Shown: positions 45,876 through 55,859, counted from the first letter of the stretch. The stretch is 64,000 nt of DNA from Mycolicibacterium cosmeticum (GCA_016197365.1 JACPVS010000014.1:1-64000); one strand, 5' to 3'. The notes: a model not told the origin generated them from the sequence alone. Made by a program: numbers and translations.

Positions 45876-46588
45876 GGGACAATTCCCCGGGTCGCTTCGC
45901 TCCCGCCCGCCGGTGCCCACACCCCCACGAAATATCCGACCCCGTACGGGGCACCGCGATACAGCTCGTGTGCGCGGGCGGGCCGGCCCAGTCCGGCCAG
46001 CACCTGGTAGGCCACCCGGCCCACCGCCCCCGGCCCGAGCAGGCTCAGCGCGGCGATGTCCCCGGCGGCCAGCGCGTCGTCGAGCATCTGCTGGACCGCG
46101 GGCGAGTCGGGGTCGTGTCCACCGGGTGCGGACGGGGTCAGGGTGTGTGCACCGTCGGCGACGACGAGCACACCGATCGCGTCGTCGTCAGCGTCGATGG
46201 TGTCGCGCAGCGCCCTCCCGGCGGCCACCGCGGTATCGGCGTCCAGGTCATCGGCGTAGACCCGCACCTCGGCGGCCGCGTCGGGCGCCACCTCGGCGCG
46301 CACCCACCCGGCGATCAGCGCGCACAGCGGCAGCTCGGCCACCGGGCCGACCGTCCCGGGCGACAGTCGCACCCGCAGATCGACCCCGTACCCGGCGAAG
46401 GTGCCCACGGCGCCGGGCCCGATCACGGTGGTGGCGGGGCCCGTCCCCACGACGATCCATCGGGACGGCAGGCCGGCGGCCGCCGTCATGACGGCGGTTC
46501 GCGGCACGGCGAGTTCGGGGGCGGCAGCGCCGACGAGTTCGGGCACCAGCACAGGAGCCGACGGGATCACTGCGATGGCGGCCAACAC
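45872..46588 (-). CDS. Class III extradiol dioxygenase-like protein
   Basis: A 238-residue protein with the fold of LigB-type extradiol dioxygenases: [18 protein letters not shown] at the N-terminus, [13 protein letters not shown] and [19 protein letters not shown]. The usual metal-binding His pair near the N-terminus is not evident, so ring cleavage is doubtful. It is the ortholog by position of Rv2728c. The GTG at 46588 is assumed, with a TTG directly after it as the alternative; the long open frame upstream is not coding. It lies between the EamA transporter and miaA in one operon. Confidence 0.78.
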   Translation of the reverse strand: MLAAIAVIPSAPVLVPELVGAAAPELAVPRTAVMTAAAGLPSRWIVVGTGPATTVIGPGAVGTFAGYGVDLRVRLSPGTVGPVAELPLCALIAGWVRAEVAPDAAAEVRVYADDLDADTAVAAGRALRDTIDADDDAIGVLVVADGAHTLTPSAPGGHDPDSPAVQQMLDDALAAGDIAALSLLGPGAVGRVAYQVLAGLGRPARAHELYRGAPYGVGYFVGVWAPAGGSEATRGIVP

Positions 46589-46599
46589 GGAGAGACACG

Positions 46600-47478
46600 T
46601 TATCCCGAGGTGCGCGCGGGCTCCTGCGCCCAACCCGCCTCGCCACGGGCCAGCGCCCCCGTCGCGACCACCATGACCAGCAGCGCAGCGCACAACGTGA
46701 TCCAGCCCGCAGCGCCAGGCCGCAGCGTCTCCCCCAACACCACGACACCGAGAATCGACGCCACCATCGGTTCGGCGACCGTCATCGTGGGCAGTGACGC
46801 GGTGAGCGTCCCGGCCTGGAAGGCGGCCTGCTGTGCCACCGTGCCTGCGATGCCGACCAGCGTCCACGCGTACAGCTCGGGGGCGCTGAGCACCGCGAGC
46901 GGACCGTGTTCCAGCCGGCCCACCACGCCCTTGGTCAGCACCGCGAACAAACCCCACATCGCCCCGGACACGCAGGCCAGCAGGATCGCCCCCGCCGCCC
47001 CGCCGGCAACCCGCGCGCCGACGACGCACAGCACCACCGCGGGCCCGAGGACCGCACCGACAGCCAGCCACGTCTCGGCCGACGCGCGGGACTGACCCGC
47101 CGTCGGATTGCCCACGGTCACGATCACCACCACCGAGATCGCCAGCAGCGCAGCCCACGACCACTCGAACCGCGTCACCCGACGATGGGTCAGGCGCGCG
47201 TTGATCGGAAGCGCGAACAGCAGCGAGGTGACCAACAGCGCCTGCACCAGCAGCACCGAGCCCAGACCCAGCGCGGCAGCCTGCAACCCGAAGCCGACGC
47301 CGGCCACCAGGCTGCCCACCCACCACCGGCGGTCGCGCAGCAGCTGGGCGAACAGCCGCAGGTGACCGACCGATTCGTCGGTCACCCGCTGCGCGGACCG
47401 CTGATGGATCACGTTGCCCACGGCGATGAAAAACGCGGCGCCGAGCGCCAAAACAGCGGCGATATCGGCTCGGTCCAT
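46600..47478 (-). CDS. DMT/EamA-family transporter
   Basis: A 292-residue membrane protein with nine or ten hydrophobic helices and two-fold EamA-like symmetry. The first half starts AAVLALGAAFFIAVGNVIHQRSAQ, and the second ends with LPTMTVAEPMVASILGVVVLGETLRPG, the conserved EamA loop before the last helices. It is the ortholog by position of Rv2729c. The ATG at 47478 (MDRADIAAVLAL) is chosen over a start five codons upstream. It heads the miaA-dapF operon. The substrate is unknown. Confidence 0.85.
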   Translation of the reverse strand: MDRADIAAVLALGAAFFIAVGNVIHQRSAQRVTDESVGHLRLFAQLLRDRRWWVGSLVAGVGFGLQAAALGLGSVLLVQALLVTSLLFALPINARLTHRRVTRFEWSWAALLAISVVVIVTVGNPTAGQSRASAETWLAVGAVLGPAVVLCVVGARVAGGAAGAILLACVSGAMWGLFAVLTKGVVGRLEHGPLAVLSAPELYAWTLVGIAGTVAQQAAFQAGTLTASLPTMTVAEPMVASILGVVVLGETLRPGAAGWITLCAALLVMVVATGALARGEAGWAQEPARTSG

Positions 47479-47593
47479 CGGGTCGGCTCCCACCTCTCGT
47501 TCGGGCCGAGCGTGCCGTCAAATCGACCGATCCCGCAACCGCGACGCGGGCACGCATCGCGAAGGCGTACGCATGTCCGTCGGTGACCTGCTT

Positions 47594-47615
47594 CAATAGC
47601 GAGCGGAAGCTATTG
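47594..47615. promoter_or_regulatory. Inverted repeat in the divergent EamA/DUF349 gap
   Basis: CAATAGC and GCTATTG form perfect 7-base arms around 8 bases in a 195-base intergenic region, between the EamA start (47478) and the DUF349 gene (47674). It could be an operator or a small hairpin. Confidence 0.4.
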
Positions 47616-47673
47616 GGCGCCGCGTCGCGCGGCAGTGCGCGGTTCACCCCGCGCGGAGGTGTGAGGAACTGTG

Positions 47674-49008
47674 ATGACGACCAACGATTCGAATACTCCC
47701 AAGCCGGCGCCACGTCCGGGCCCACGGCCAGGCCCGCGGCCCGGCCCCCATGCGCACGCCGCCTCCGCGGCAGCGCCTGCCGCGCCCACGACCCCGGCCG
47801 TCGATCCGCACCGGTTCGGCCGCGTCGATGCCGACGGCACCGTCGTGTTGATCACGTCGGACGGCGAGCGGGTGATCGGCTCCTGGCAGGCCGGTGACGC
47901 CGAAGCCGCATTCGCCCACTTCGGGCGCCGTTACGACGACCTGCACACCGAGGTCGCGCTGCTCGAGACGCGACTCGCGTCGGGCAGCGGTGACGCCCGC
48001 AAGATCAAGACCGCCGCGGCAGGCCTGTTGGAGGGGCTGCCCACCGCCGCGGTACTCGGCGACGTGGACGCCGTGCAGGCCCGGCTGACCGCCATCATCG
48101 AGCACGCCGGCGACGCCGCGGCCGCCGAACGCGCGCGCCGCGACGAGCACCGCACCACGCAGACGGCCCGCAAGGAAGCCCTGGCCGTCGAGGCCGAGGA
48201 ACTCGCATCGACGTCCAGCCAGTGGAAGGCCGCCGGCGACCGACTGCGCGAGATCCTCGACGAGTGGCGCACCATCACCGGGCTGGACCGCAAGACCGAC
48301 GACGCGCTGTGGAAGCGGTACTCGGCCGCGCGGGAAGGCTTCAACCGTCGTCGCGGTTCGCACTTCGCCGAACTCGACCGCGAACGCGTCGGGGTCCGCC
48401 AGGCCAAGGAAGCCCTGTGCGTGCGGGCCGAGGGGCTCAGCGATTCGACCGATTGGGCCGCCACCGCCTCGACCTTCCGCGATCTGCTCGCCCAGTGGAA
48501 GGCCGCGGGCAGGGCTGCCAAGGATGTCGACGACGCCCTGTGGGCCCGGTTCAAGGCCGCCCAGGACACCTTTTTCGCCGCACGCAACGCCATCAACGCC
48601 GAGCGCGACGCGGAGTTCGGCGCGAACGCCACGGCCAAGGAGGCCTTGCTGGGCGAGGCCGAAGCCCTCGACATCAGCGATGCCGACGCCGCCCGGGCGG
48701 CATTCCGCGCGATCGGCGACAAGTGGGACGCCATCGGCAAGGTGCCGCGCGAGCGGTCCACCGACCTGGAACGCCGGTTGCGCGCGGTCGAGAAGAAGGT
48801 CCGTGACGCCAGCGCGGTGCACCATGTCGACGCCGAGGCGCAAGCCCGCGCCAACCAGTTCCGCGAGCGCGCCGAGCAGTTCGAGAAGCAGGCCGAGAAG
48901 GCCGAAGCGGCCGGCAAGACCAAGGACGCCGAGAAGGCCCGGGCCAGTGCCGCGCAGTGGCACGAGTGGGCCGGGACCGCGGCCGAGGCCGTCCAGAAGA
49001 AGCGGTAG
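47674..49008 (+). CDS. DUF349-repeat protein
   Basis: A 444-residue largely helical protein. After a Pro/Gly/Arg tract (about 10-26) and a short globular part, three or more DUF349 repeats of about 75 residues cover 140-370 ([59 protein letters not shown]). A coiled-coil, Ala/Glu/Lys-rich tail follows. It is the ortholog by position of Rv2731. GAGGAACT precedes GTGATG; either codon may start it. Role unknown. Confidence 0.87.
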   Translation: MTTNDSNTPKPAPRPGPRPGPRPGPHAHAASAAAPAAPTTPAVDPHRFGRVDADGTVVLITSDGERVIGSWQAGDAEAAFAHFGRRYDDLHTEVALLETRLASGSGDARKIKTAAAGLLEGLPTAAVLGDVDAVQARLTAIIEHAGDAAAAERARRDEHRTTQTARKEALAVEAEELASTSSQWKAAGDRLREILDEWRTITGLDRKTDDALWKRYSAAREGFNRRRGSHFAELDRERVGVRQAKEALCVRAEGLSDSTDWAATASTFRDLLAQWKAAGRAAKDVDDALWARFKAAQDTFFAARNAINAERDAEFGANATAKEALLGEAEALDISDADAARAAFRAIGDKWDAIGKVPRERSTDLERRLRAVEKKVRDASAVHHVDAEAQARANQFRERAEQFEKQAEKAEAAGKTKDAEKARASAAQWHEWAGTAAEAVQKKR

Positions 49009-49018
49009 CCGCGCGGTC

Positions 49019-49600
49019 TCAGTCGGGCTTGGCGGCCGGCGGATCGCCACCGAAATCGTCGAGCAGACCCCTACTTTGACGTTGCGCCACCGCGCGCCGG
49101 CGTTGTTCCTCGGCGGCCAATTGCACCGCGGTGCGCGACCACACCACCCGCGCCCAGTTGAACGCCAGCAGGATCACCGCGATCCACCCGATGATCAGTC
49201 CGATGCCGGGCCCGGGGTGTCCGTGTGCTGCCGTCTGGCGTGACCACACGGCCAGCATGCCCGCCGGGCACGCGACCGCGGTGCCGGCCAGCGCGATCCA
49301 CGCCAGCACCCAGCGCCGGGTGAGCAGCGCCAGGATCGAGAATCCGACGCCGAACACGAGTGCCAGCCAGACGAACACCCGCGAGGGCAACGCCACGCCG
49401 TCATTGATGGCGGTCTGATCGCCGGCCAGCACATCGAGTCCGCGGGTGGCCCCCATGTGCGGAAGCACGAACGACAGCGCCACCACGAACACGAGGACGG
49501 CGACGACGACCGCCCGGACGCCGGGATCGATCTCGGCGGCGACACGACGTTCGGCCGCCTCGATATCGTCCTTGTACGCCTCGAATTCCTTGTCACTCAT
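49019..49600 (-). CDS. Conserved membrane protein (Rv2732c-like)
   Basis: A 193-residue protein with four transmembrane helices (from [20 protein letters not shown] to [20 protein letters not shown]), a cytosolic Glu-rich N-terminus and a C-terminal tail rich in Arg/Gln. The ATG overlaps the miaB stop (ATGA), so it is coupled to miaB as in M. tuberculosis. Function unknown. Confidence 0.85.
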   Translation of the reverse strand: MSDKEFEAYKDDIEAAERRVAAEIDPGVRAVVVAVLVFVVALSFVLPHMGATRGLDVLAGDQTAINDGVALPSRVFVWLALVFGVGFSILALLTRRWVLAWIALAGTAVACPAGMLAVWSRQTAAHGHPGPGIGLIIGWIAVILLAFNWARVVWSRTAVQLAAEEQRRRAVAQRQSRGLLDDFGGDPPAAKPD

Positions 49601-51135
49601 AGCGAGCAGCCTGACGCCGCAGGGACCGCCGGCGGTACCCCGATGCTCGGCATGCCCAAGCCGACGCCGGTGACCGGACGCTGTCCCGCCGCATGCGCGT
49701 CGCCGGCGCGGGTCCGGCGATGACTCAGGACGGAGCCGTCGGCCACCAGGTGATGGGGCGCCGCCCGGGTGATCACGGTGGTGACGATGTCACCCGGCCG
49801 GATCTCGGCCACGCCGGGCGCGAAGTGCACCAGCCGCCCGTCGCGGGAGCGGCCTGACATGCGCGCGGTGGCGGCGTCCTTGCGCCCCTCACCGGCGGCC
49901 ACCAGCAGCTCGACCGTGGTACCGATCTGCGCCTTGTTCTCCCGCCAAGAAATCTCTTCCTGCAGTTCGATCAGACGCTGATAGCGTTCCGTGACAACGG
50001 CTTTGGGCAACTGGTCGGGCAGCTCGGCGGCCGGGGTACCGGGCCGCTTGGAGTACTGGAAGGTGTAGGCCGAGGCGAACCGCGCCTGGCGTACCACCTC
50101 TAGGGTGGCCGCAAAGTCCTCTTCGGTCTCACCCGGGAATCCGACGATGATGTCGGTGGTGATGGCGGCGTGCGGGATCGCGGCCCGGACCCGGTCGATG
50201 ATGCCGAGGTAGCGCTCGGCCCGGTAGGACCGGCGCATCGCCTTGAGCACCCGGTCGGAGCCGGACTGCAGCGGCATGTGCAGGGTCGGGCAGACGTTCG
50301 GGGTGGCCGCCATGGCCTCGATGACGTCGTCGGTGAATTCGGCCGGGTGCGGCGAGGTGAAGCGCACCCGCTCCAGGCCGTCGATACGTCCGCACGCACG
50401 CAACAGGTCCGCGAAGGCGCCACGGTCGCGCGGGACATCCGGGTCGGCGAACGACACGCCGTAGGCATTGACGTTCTGGCCCAGCAGGGTGATCTCCAGC
50501 ACGCCCTGGTCCACCAATGTCTGCACCTCGGCCAGGATGTCTCCGGGCCTGCGGTCGACCTCTTTGCCACGCAACGCCGGGACGATGCAGAACGTGCAGG
50601 TGTTGTTGCAGCCCACCGAAATGGAAACCCATGCCGCATAAGCCGACTCACGAGAAGCCGGCAGCGCGGACGGGAATTCCTGCAGGGTTTCGGCGATCTC
50701 GACCTGCGCCGCACGCTGGTGGCGGGCGCGCTCCAGCAGAACCGGCAGAGATCCGATGTTGTGGGTGCCGAACACGACGTCGACCCATGGGGCCTTCGTG
50801 AGCACCGCGTCGCGGTCCTTCTGCGCCAGGCAGCCGCCGACGGCGATCTGCATGTCGGGGTCGGCGATGCGCCGGGGCGCGAGGTGGCTGAGGTTGCCGT
50901 AGAGCTTGTTGTCGGCGTTCTCGCGCACCGCGCACGTGTTGAACACGACGATGTCCGCGTCGGTGCCCTCGGCAGCGCGCTGATAGCCCGCGGCGTCGAG
51001 CAGGCCGGCCAGCCGCTCGGAGTCGTGCACGTTCATCTGACAGCCGTACGTGCGCACCTGGTAGGTGCGTGGGGTCGAATCGGCGCCTGCGGGCGCCTTG
51101 CCCTCGCGCGCCACCATGGAAGTCACGACAATCAT
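49597..51135 (-). CDS. miaB: tRNA methylthiotransferase MiaB
   Basis: A 512-residue radical-SAM enzyme converting i6A37 to ms2i6A37 in tRNA, acting after MiaA. Three domains: UPF0004 ([13 protein letters not shown] with Cys ligands, later NTCAVRENA and GGCLAQ), radical SAM with [12 protein letters not shown] (CxxxCxxC) and a TRAM domain near 380-440. It is the ortholog of Rv2733c, with equal length when the ATG at 51135 is used; an ATG at 51117 is the alternative. A Gly/Pro-rich tail follows the TRAM domain. Confidence 0.96.
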   Translation of the reverse strand: MIVVTSMVAREGKAPAGADSTPRTYQVRTYGCQMNVHDSERLAGLLDAAGYQRAAEGTDADIVVFNTCAVRENADNKLYGNLSHLAPRRIADPDMQIAVGGCLAQKDRDAVLTKAPWVDVVFGTHNIGSLPVLLERARHQRAAQVEIAETLQEFPSALPASRESAYAAWVSISVGCNNTCTFCIVPALRGKEVDRRPGDILAEVQTLVDQGVLEITLLGQNVNAYGVSFADPDVPRDRGAFADLLRACGRIDGLERVRFTSPHPAEFTDDVIEAMAATPNVCPTLHMPLQSGSDRVLKAMRRSYRAERYLGIIDRVRAAIPHAAITTDIIVGFPGETEEDFAATLEVVRQARFASAYTFQYSKRPGTPAAELPDQLPKAVVTERYQRLIELQEEISWRENKAQIGTTVELLVAAGEGRKDAATARMSGRSRDGRLVHFAPGVAEIRPGDIVTTVITRAAPHHLVADGSVLSHRRTRAGDAHAAGQRPVTGVGLGMPSIGVPPAVPAASGCSL

Positions 51136-51192
51136 GTTACGGGGGTGTCGATACGCCCCAAGCTGAGCATTCCCTGGGTAGGGTCACAACTC

Positions 51193-51945
51193 ATGACCAC
51201 CGCGACCTCGGTCCCGATGATCTCGATACAGGGGGTCGACAAGCATTTCGGCTCCCTGCATGTCCTGAAGGACATCAACCTCGATGTGCCCCGTGGCCAG
51301 GTGGTTGTGATCCTCGGACCGTCGGGTTCTGGCAAGTCGACACTGTGCCGCACCATCAACCGTCTGGAGCCCGTCGATTCGGGCACCATCTCGATCGACG
51401 GGGCGGTGCTGCCCGACGAGGGACGCAAGCTCGCACAGCTGCGCTCCGACGTCGGCATGGTGTTCCAGTCGTTCAACCTGTTCGCGCACAAGACGATTCT
51501 GGAGAACGTAGCCCTGGCGCCGATCAAGGTGCGCAAGACAGGCAAGGAGAAGGCCCGCACCGAGGCGAAGGCGCTGCTGGAACGGGTCGGGATTGCCAAC
51601 CAGGCCGACAAGTACCCGGCCCAGCTCTCCGGTGGGCAGCAGCAGCGGGTGGCCATCGCCCGGTCGCTGGCGATGCATCCCAAGGTGATGCTGTTCGACG
51701 AGCCCACCAGCGCCCTGGATCCGGAGATGATCAAAGAGGTGCTGGCGGTGATGAGCGACCTCGCCACCGAGGGTATGACGATGCTGGTGGTCACCCACGA
51801 GATGGGCTTCGCCAGGCGGGCGTCCCAGCGGGTGATCTTCATGGCCGACGGTGCGGTGGTCGAAGACGCCGAACCCGAGCAGTTCTTCACGAACCCGCAA
51901 TCCAACCGCGCCAAAGACTTTCTCGGCAAGATCCTGAACCACTAA
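51193..51945 (+). CDS. gluA: Glutamate-type ABC importer, ATP-binding protein
   Basis: A 250-residue ABC ATPase of the polar amino-acid uptake family. Walker A is GPSGSGKST, the Q-loop [13 protein letters not shown], the signature LSGGQQQR, Walker B VMLFDEP and the H-loop VVTHEMGFA. It energises uptake through GluC/GluD. The ATG at 51193 is the first after a -10-like TAGGGT. Its TAA overlaps a non-used ATG before gluB. This four-gene system follows miaB here as in fast growers. Confidence 0.93.
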   Translation: MTTATSVPMISIQGVDKHFGSLHVLKDINLDVPRGQVVVILGPSGSGKSTLCRTINRLEPVDSGTISIDGAVLPDEGRKLAQLRSDVGMVFQSFNLFAHKTILENVALAPIKVRKTGKEKARTEAKALLERVGIANQADKYPAQLSGGQQQRVAIARSLAMHPKVMLFDEPTSALDPEMIKEVLAVMSDLATEGMTMLVVTHEMGFARRASQRVIFMADGAVVEDAEPEQFFTNPQSNRAKDFLGKILNH

Positions 51946-51962
51946 TGAACAAAGGAGCGCTC

Positions 51963-52769
51963 ATGACGTCGCGATTCCGGATGGCCGCCGCTGTGCTGGT
52001 CGCCGCCGCCCTGCCGTTGTCCCTGGCCGCGTGCGGAGGTGGCGACGACAGCAAGAAGGTGACCGTCGGCGTCAAGATCGACCAGCCCGGGCTCGGGGTG
52101 AAGAACCCGGACGGCACCTTCAGCGGTTTCGACGTGGATGTCGCCACCTATGTCGCCGGTCAGCTCGGGTACAAGCCGGAGGACATCGAGTTCAAGGAGT
52201 CCCCTTCGGGTCAGCGCGAGAACCTGATCCAGAACGGTCAGGTGGACTACATCGTGGCCACCTACTCGATCACCGACGCGCGCAAGGAAAAGGTCGACTT
52301 CGCCGGGCCGTACCTGATCACCGGGCAGAGCCTGCTGGTCAAAGCCGACAACTCCGACATCACCGGCCCGGAGTCGCTGCAGAACAACAAGAAGCTGTGC
52401 TCGGTCAGCGGCTCCACGCCTGCCCAGCGCATCAAGGACAAGTACCCGGGTGTGCAGCTGCAGCAGTACGACACCTATTCGGCGTGTGTCGAGGCGCTCA
52501 AGACCGGCGCGATCGACGCGGTGACCACCGATGAGGTGATCCTGGCCGGTTACGCCGCACAGAGCCCCGGCGCGTTCAAGATCGTCGGCAAGCCGTTCTC
52601 CGAGGAGCGCTACGGCATCGGCCTGAAGAAGGGCGACACCGAACTGCGCACCAAGATCAACGACGCCATCACCAAGATGGAAGCCGACGGCGCCTGGAAG
52701 GCTGCGTTCGACAAGAACCTCGGGCCGGCCGGTATCCCCACGCCGACACCGCCGACCGTCGACAAGTAG
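51963..52769 (+). CDS. gluB: Glutamate-type ABC importer, substrate-binding lipoprotein
   Basis: A 268-residue family 3 solute-binding protein. The signal peptide ends in the lipobox LAAC (Cys24), then GGGDDSKKVTVGVKIDQPGLG leads into the two-lobed fold, with FSGFDVDVATYVAGQLG and VDYIVATYSITDARKEKVDFAGPY as the classical signatures. A late CSVSGSTPAQRIK and YSACVEAL pair of Cys may form a disulfide. AAAGGAG before the ATG at 51963 favours it over the ATG at 51945. Confidence 0.93.
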   Translation: MTSRFRMAAAVLVAAALPLSLAACGGGDDSKKVTVGVKIDQPGLGVKNPDGTFSGFDVDVATYVAGQLGYKPEDIEFKESPSGQRENLIQNGQVDYIVATYSITDARKEKVDFAGPYLITGQSLLVKADNSDITGPESLQNNKKLCSVSGSTPAQRIKDKYPGVQLQQYDTYSACVEALKTGAIDAVTTDEVILAGYAAQSPGAFKIVGKPFSEERYGIGLKKGDTELRTKINDAITKMEADGAWKAAFDKNLGPAGIPTPTPPTVDK

Positions 52770-52780
52770 GCGGGCAGCCG

Positions 52781-53461
52781 ATGCTGCATTTCGGCGGACG
52801 CGACTACAACCTGCTCGGCGCGTTCTTGACCACCATCGAGCTGACGGTCTACGCCGCGGTCGGCGCCCTGGTCCTGGGCACCGTGCTCGCCGCCATGCGG
52901 CTCTCGCCGGTTCCGGTGATGCGGGCGCTGGGCACCACGTACGTCAACGTGGTGCGCAACACCCCGTTGACGCTGATCCTGGTGTTCTGCTCATTGGGCC
53001 TGGCGAACACCCTGCACATCACGCTGACCGATCCGACGTCACCGACGTCCATCATCGACAGCAACTTCCGGCTGGCGGTGCTCGGCCTGACGGTCTACAC
53101 GGCAGCTTTCGTGTGTGAGGCGATCCGCTCCGGGGTGAACACCGTGCCGGTCGGGCAGGCCGAGGCGGCCCGCTCGTTGGGGCTGACGTTCGGCCAGAAC
53201 CTGCGGATCATCTTGTTACCGCAGGCTTTTCGAGCGGTGATTATCCCGCTGGGCTCGGTGCTGATCGCGCTGACCAAGAACACCACCATCGCCTCGGCGA
53301 TCGGGGTGGCCGAGGCCGCCCTGCTGATGAAGGAGATGATCGAGAACTCCTCGGCCCTGCTGGTGGTCGGCGGGATCTTCGCGGCCGGGTTCGTGATCCT
53401 GACCCTGCCGATGGGGCTGTTGTTCGGGTGGCTTGGCAAGCGTTGGGCGGTTTTGCGATGA
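52781..53461 (+). CDS. gluC: Glutamate-type ABC importer, permease GluC
   Basis: A 226-residue His/Glu/Gln/Arg/opine-type permease with five helices. The EAA loop is GQAEAARSLGLTFGQNLRIILLPQA. The N-terminal part has LGAFLTTIELTVYAAVGALVLGTVLA and YVNVVRNTPLTLILVF. It heterodimerises with GluD. Its TGA overlaps an ATG that begins the tandem linker before gluD. Confidence 0.93.
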   Translation: MLHFGGRDYNLLGAFLTTIELTVYAAVGALVLGTVLAAMRLSPVPVMRALGTTYVNVVRNTPLTLILVFCSLGLANTLHITLTDPTSPTSIIDSNFRLAVLGLTVYTAAFVCEAIRSGVNTVPVGQAEAARSLGLTFGQNLRIILLPQAFRAVIIPLGSVLIALTKNTTIASAIGVAEAALLMKEMIENSSALLVVGGIFAAGFVILTLPMGLLFGWLGKRWAVLR

Positions 53462-53520
53462 GCGCTTGCGCGAAGAGAAGAGTGCACAGATGAGCGCTTG
53501 CGCGAAGAGAAGAGTGCACA
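53457..53520 (+). repeat. Two perfect tandem copies of a 32-base linker between gluC and gluD
   Basis: The unit from 53457 to 53488 is repeated exactly at 53489-53520. Each unit carries an ATG overlapping a preceding TGA and a purine-rich GAAGAGAAGAG that could serve as ribosome site for the next ATG. Because 32 is not a multiple of three, each copy forms an 11-codon reading frame (MSACAKRRVHR) whose stop overlaps the next start: 53458-53493, then 53490-53525, then gluD at 53522. Confidence 0.9.
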
Positions 53521-53521
53521 G

Positions 53522-54391
53522 ATGACTCAGGCATCCGTTCTCTACGACGCACCGGGGCCGCGCGCGCGGGCCCGCAATCGGATCACCGCTCTCGTGACGG
53601 TGCTGTTGTTCGCCGCGATCATCGGCTGGGTGCTGTGGAAGTTCGCCGCGGCGGGTCAGTTCACCGCGGCGAAGTGGGAGCCGTTCTTCACCGGCAACCT
53701 CTGGAAGACCTACCTGGTGGAGGGCATCCAGGGCACCTTGACCGCCGCCGCCATCTCGATCGTGCTGGCGCTGGCACTCGGATGTGTACTGGGGATCGGC
53801 CGGTTGGCTCCGGCAGCGTGGGCGCGGTGGCTGTGCGCGACGTTCGTGGAGTTCTTCCGCGCGGTGCCGGTGCTGATCATGATGCTGTTCTCGTATTCGT
53901 TGTACGCGATGTACGACGTTTTCCCCTCCGAGTATCTGGCGCTGGCCGGCGTGGTGACGGGGCTGACCCTGTACAACGGCGCCGTCATCGCCGAGATCGT
54001 GCGCACCGGTGTGCACGCCCTGCCGCGGGGTCAAGCCGAAGCCTCCTCGGCGCTCGGTCTGACCTGGTTGCAGACGATGCGGTCCATCCTGCTGCCCCAG
54101 GCCATCACGTCGATGCTGCCGGTGCTGGTGTCCCAGATGGTGGTGGTGCTCAAGGACACCGCCATCGGCTACCAGATCACCTTCATCGAAATGGTGCGGC
54201 AGGGCCAGACGATCGGATCGTCGTACGGCAACTACATCCCCGCGCTCATGGTGGTCGCTGCGCTGATGATCGGATTGAACTTCGCGCTCTCGTCCTTCGC
54301 GACGCGACTGGAAGCCCGGTTGCGCCGATCCAAGAAGGGCCCAGATCCCGTGGCGGCCCGCACCGTCATCCAGGACGGTCCGGGCATCTAG
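53522..54391 (+). CDS. gluD: Glutamate-type ABC importer, permease GluD
   Basis: A 289-residue permease, longer than GluC by an N-terminal segment with an extra helix (ITALVTVLLFAAIIGWVLWKF). The EAA loop is GQAEASSALGLTWLQTMRSILLPQA. FVEFFRAVPVLIMMLF matches the family. It converges on the TetR gene, overlapping by four bases. The start ATG at 53522 overlaps the stop of the second linker mini-frame. Confidence 0.93.
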   Translation: MTQASVLYDAPGPRARARNRITALVTVLLFAAIIGWVLWKFAAAGQFTAAKWEPFFTGNLWKTYLVEGIQGTLTAAAISIVLALALGCVLGIGRLAPAAWARWLCATFVEFFRAVPVLIMMLFSYSLYAMYDVFPSEYLALAGVVTGLTLYNGAVIAEIVRTGVHALPRGQAEASSALGLTWLQTMRSILLPQAITSMLPVLVSQMVVVLKDTAIGYQITFIEMVRQGQTIGSSYGNYIPALMVVAALMIGLNFALSSFATRLEARLRRSKKGPDPVAARTVIQDGPGI

Positions 54392-54969
54392 GGCCACGCT
54401 CGCAGCGCACGGTCGGCGATGGCGTGCAAGTCTTCGCAGGTGGTACCGCCGGCGGCCTGCACTGCGATGCCCTGACACACCGAGGCGACCCAGCGAGCCA
54501 GCGCGACGGGATCTTCACCCGGGATCTCCCCGGACGCCTGCGCCTCGCGGAATCGCGCGGCGAGCACGTCGACTCCGGCCATGCGCATCTCGGCCAGATC
54601 GGCCTGCAACGAGGTGGCGTCCGTCCCCGTCACCAACGCACCCTGGACCAGCAGGCAGCCATGCGGGCGGTCGGGTGCGGCCGTGGCGTCCGCGGCACCG
54701 TGCACCATGGCGGCAGCGACCTCTCGCGCGGTCGGTTGCGCCAGCGCGGCGGCCGCGTAGCTTCCGGGGCCGGCGACGTACTTCTGCACCGCCTCGCGGA
54801 ACAACCGTTCCTTGGACCCGAATTGCGCATAGAGGCTGCGGCGGTTGACGCCGGTGGCCTCGGTCAGATCGGTGATGGACACCCCGTCGTAGCCGTGCTG
54901 CCAGAACAACCGCATGGCGGTGTCCAGAACGGTCTGCGGATCATATTCTCGGGGCCGTCCGATGGCCAT
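54388..54969 (-). CDS. TetR-family regulator
   Basis: A 193-residue repressor. GRPREYDPQTVLDTAMRLFWQHGYDGVSITDLTEATGVNRRSLYAQFGSKERLF is the HTH region, of the type seen in AcuR/YxaF-like regulators that often control a divergent oxidoreductase. The ATG at 54969 (MAIGRPREYD) is favoured over a start nine codons upstream. It is divergent from the SDR gene, with a 12-base palindrome between them as its likely operator. Confidence 0.88.
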   Translation of the reverse strand: MAIGRPREYDPQTVLDTAMRLFWQHGYDGVSITDLTEATGVNRRSLYAQFGSKERLFREAVQKYVAGPGSYAAAALAQPTAREVAAAMVHGAADATAAPDRPHGCLLVQGALVTGTDATSLQADLAEMRMAGVDVLAARFREAQASGEIPGEDPVALARWVASVCQGIAVQAAGGTTCEDLHAIADRALRAWP

Positions 54970-55045
54970 GTTCACTCCCGTTGTGACACCCGCCACAGTT
55001 CGGAATGATCGCGAAGTCCGGCGGTTTTAACTGATCGTAGTTAGT

Positions 55046-55057
55046 AACCGATCGGTT
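55046..55057. promoter_or_regulatory. Operator-like palindrome between tetR and SDR genes
   Basis: AACCGATCGGTT is a perfect 12-base palindrome 32 bases before the SDR start. A related half, AACTGATCG, lies 17 bases upstream of it at 55029-55037, so the site may be double. Confidence 0.6.
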
Positions 55058-55088
55058 CGAAAGAACCATCCCGAGCATTGGAGAACCC

Positions 55089-55844
55089 ATGACCGCCACC
55101 TCGACAGCACCGCTCGCCGGACGGCGTGCCCTGGTCACGGGCGGCTCGCGCGGTATCGGAGCCGAGATCGTGCGCCGACTGGCCACCGACGGGGCCGCCG
55201 TGGCGTTCACGTACAACTCCTCGCCGGCGCCCGCCGAAGCCCTGGCCGCCGAACTCACCGCGGCCGGCGCGAAGGTGGTAGCCATCCAGGCCGACAGCGC
55301 CGACGCGGCGGCCACCGTGACCGCCGTCGAGGCGACGGTCTCCGAACTCGGCGGCCTCGACATCCTGGTCAACAACGCAGGCGTCGCGTCCGGCGCGATC
55401 ATCGAGGAGTTCCCGCTCGACGAGTTCGACCGGTTGATGAACATCAACGTCCGTGGCCTGTTCGCCACCACTCAGGCCGCGGTGCCACACCTCGGCAAGG
55501 GCGGGCGCATCATCAACATCGGCAGCGTCAACGCCGAACGTGTTCCGGTGCCCGGATTCACGGTGTACGCCCTGTCGAAGGCCGCCGTGGCCGGCTTCAC
55601 CCGCGGCCTGGCCCAGGAACTGGGCCCGCGCGGTATCACCGTGAACAACGTGCAGCCGGGACCAATCGCCACGGACATGAATCCCGCCGACGGACCGCTC
55701 GCCGAACAGATGACTCCGTTCCTTGCGGTGGGCCACTACGGCCACACGCGTGACATCGCCAGTGCCGTCGCCTATTTGGCTTCACCCGAGGCCGGTTACA
55801 TCACAGGCACCGCGTTGAACGTCGACGGCGGCTTCCTGATCTGA
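55089..55844 (+). CDS. Short-chain dehydrogenase/reductase, FabG-like
   Basis: A 251-residue classical SDR. TGGSRGIGAEIVRRL is the cofactor loop; FTYNSS after beta-2 suggests NADP; NNAG, the Ser in INIGSVNAERV and YALSK are the catalytic elements. The end GYITGTALNVDGGFLI is typical of FabG-like reductases. With the divergent TetR gene it is a common two-gene inducible module whose inducer and substrate are unknown. It interrupts the tuberculosis gene order before recX. Confidence 0.9.
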   Translation: MTATSTAPLAGRRALVTGGSRGIGAEIVRRLATDGAAVAFTYNSSPAPAEALAAELTAAGAKVVAIQADSADAAATVTAVEATVSELGGLDILVNNAGVASGAIIEEFPLDEFDRLMNINVRGLFATTQAAVPHLGKGGRIINIGSVNAERVPVPGFTVYALSKAAVAGFTRGLAQELGPRGITVNNVQPGPIATDMNPADGPLAEQMTPFLAVGHYGHTRDIASAVAYLASPEAGYITGTALNVDGGFLI

Positions 55845-55859
55845 CCTCAGCGGGATGGC

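Noticed and set aside
45872..47725. One 617-residue protein covering the dioxygenase-like gene and the EamA region.
   Set aside because: Only the last about 238 residues look like protein; the upstream part is a frame-shifted shadow of the transporter, so the gene was started at 46588.
51136..51192. An operator in the miaB-gluA gap (GGGGTGT and ACGCCCC arms).
   Set aside because: Arms have mismatches and no recognisable regulator consensus; left as plain promoter DNA.
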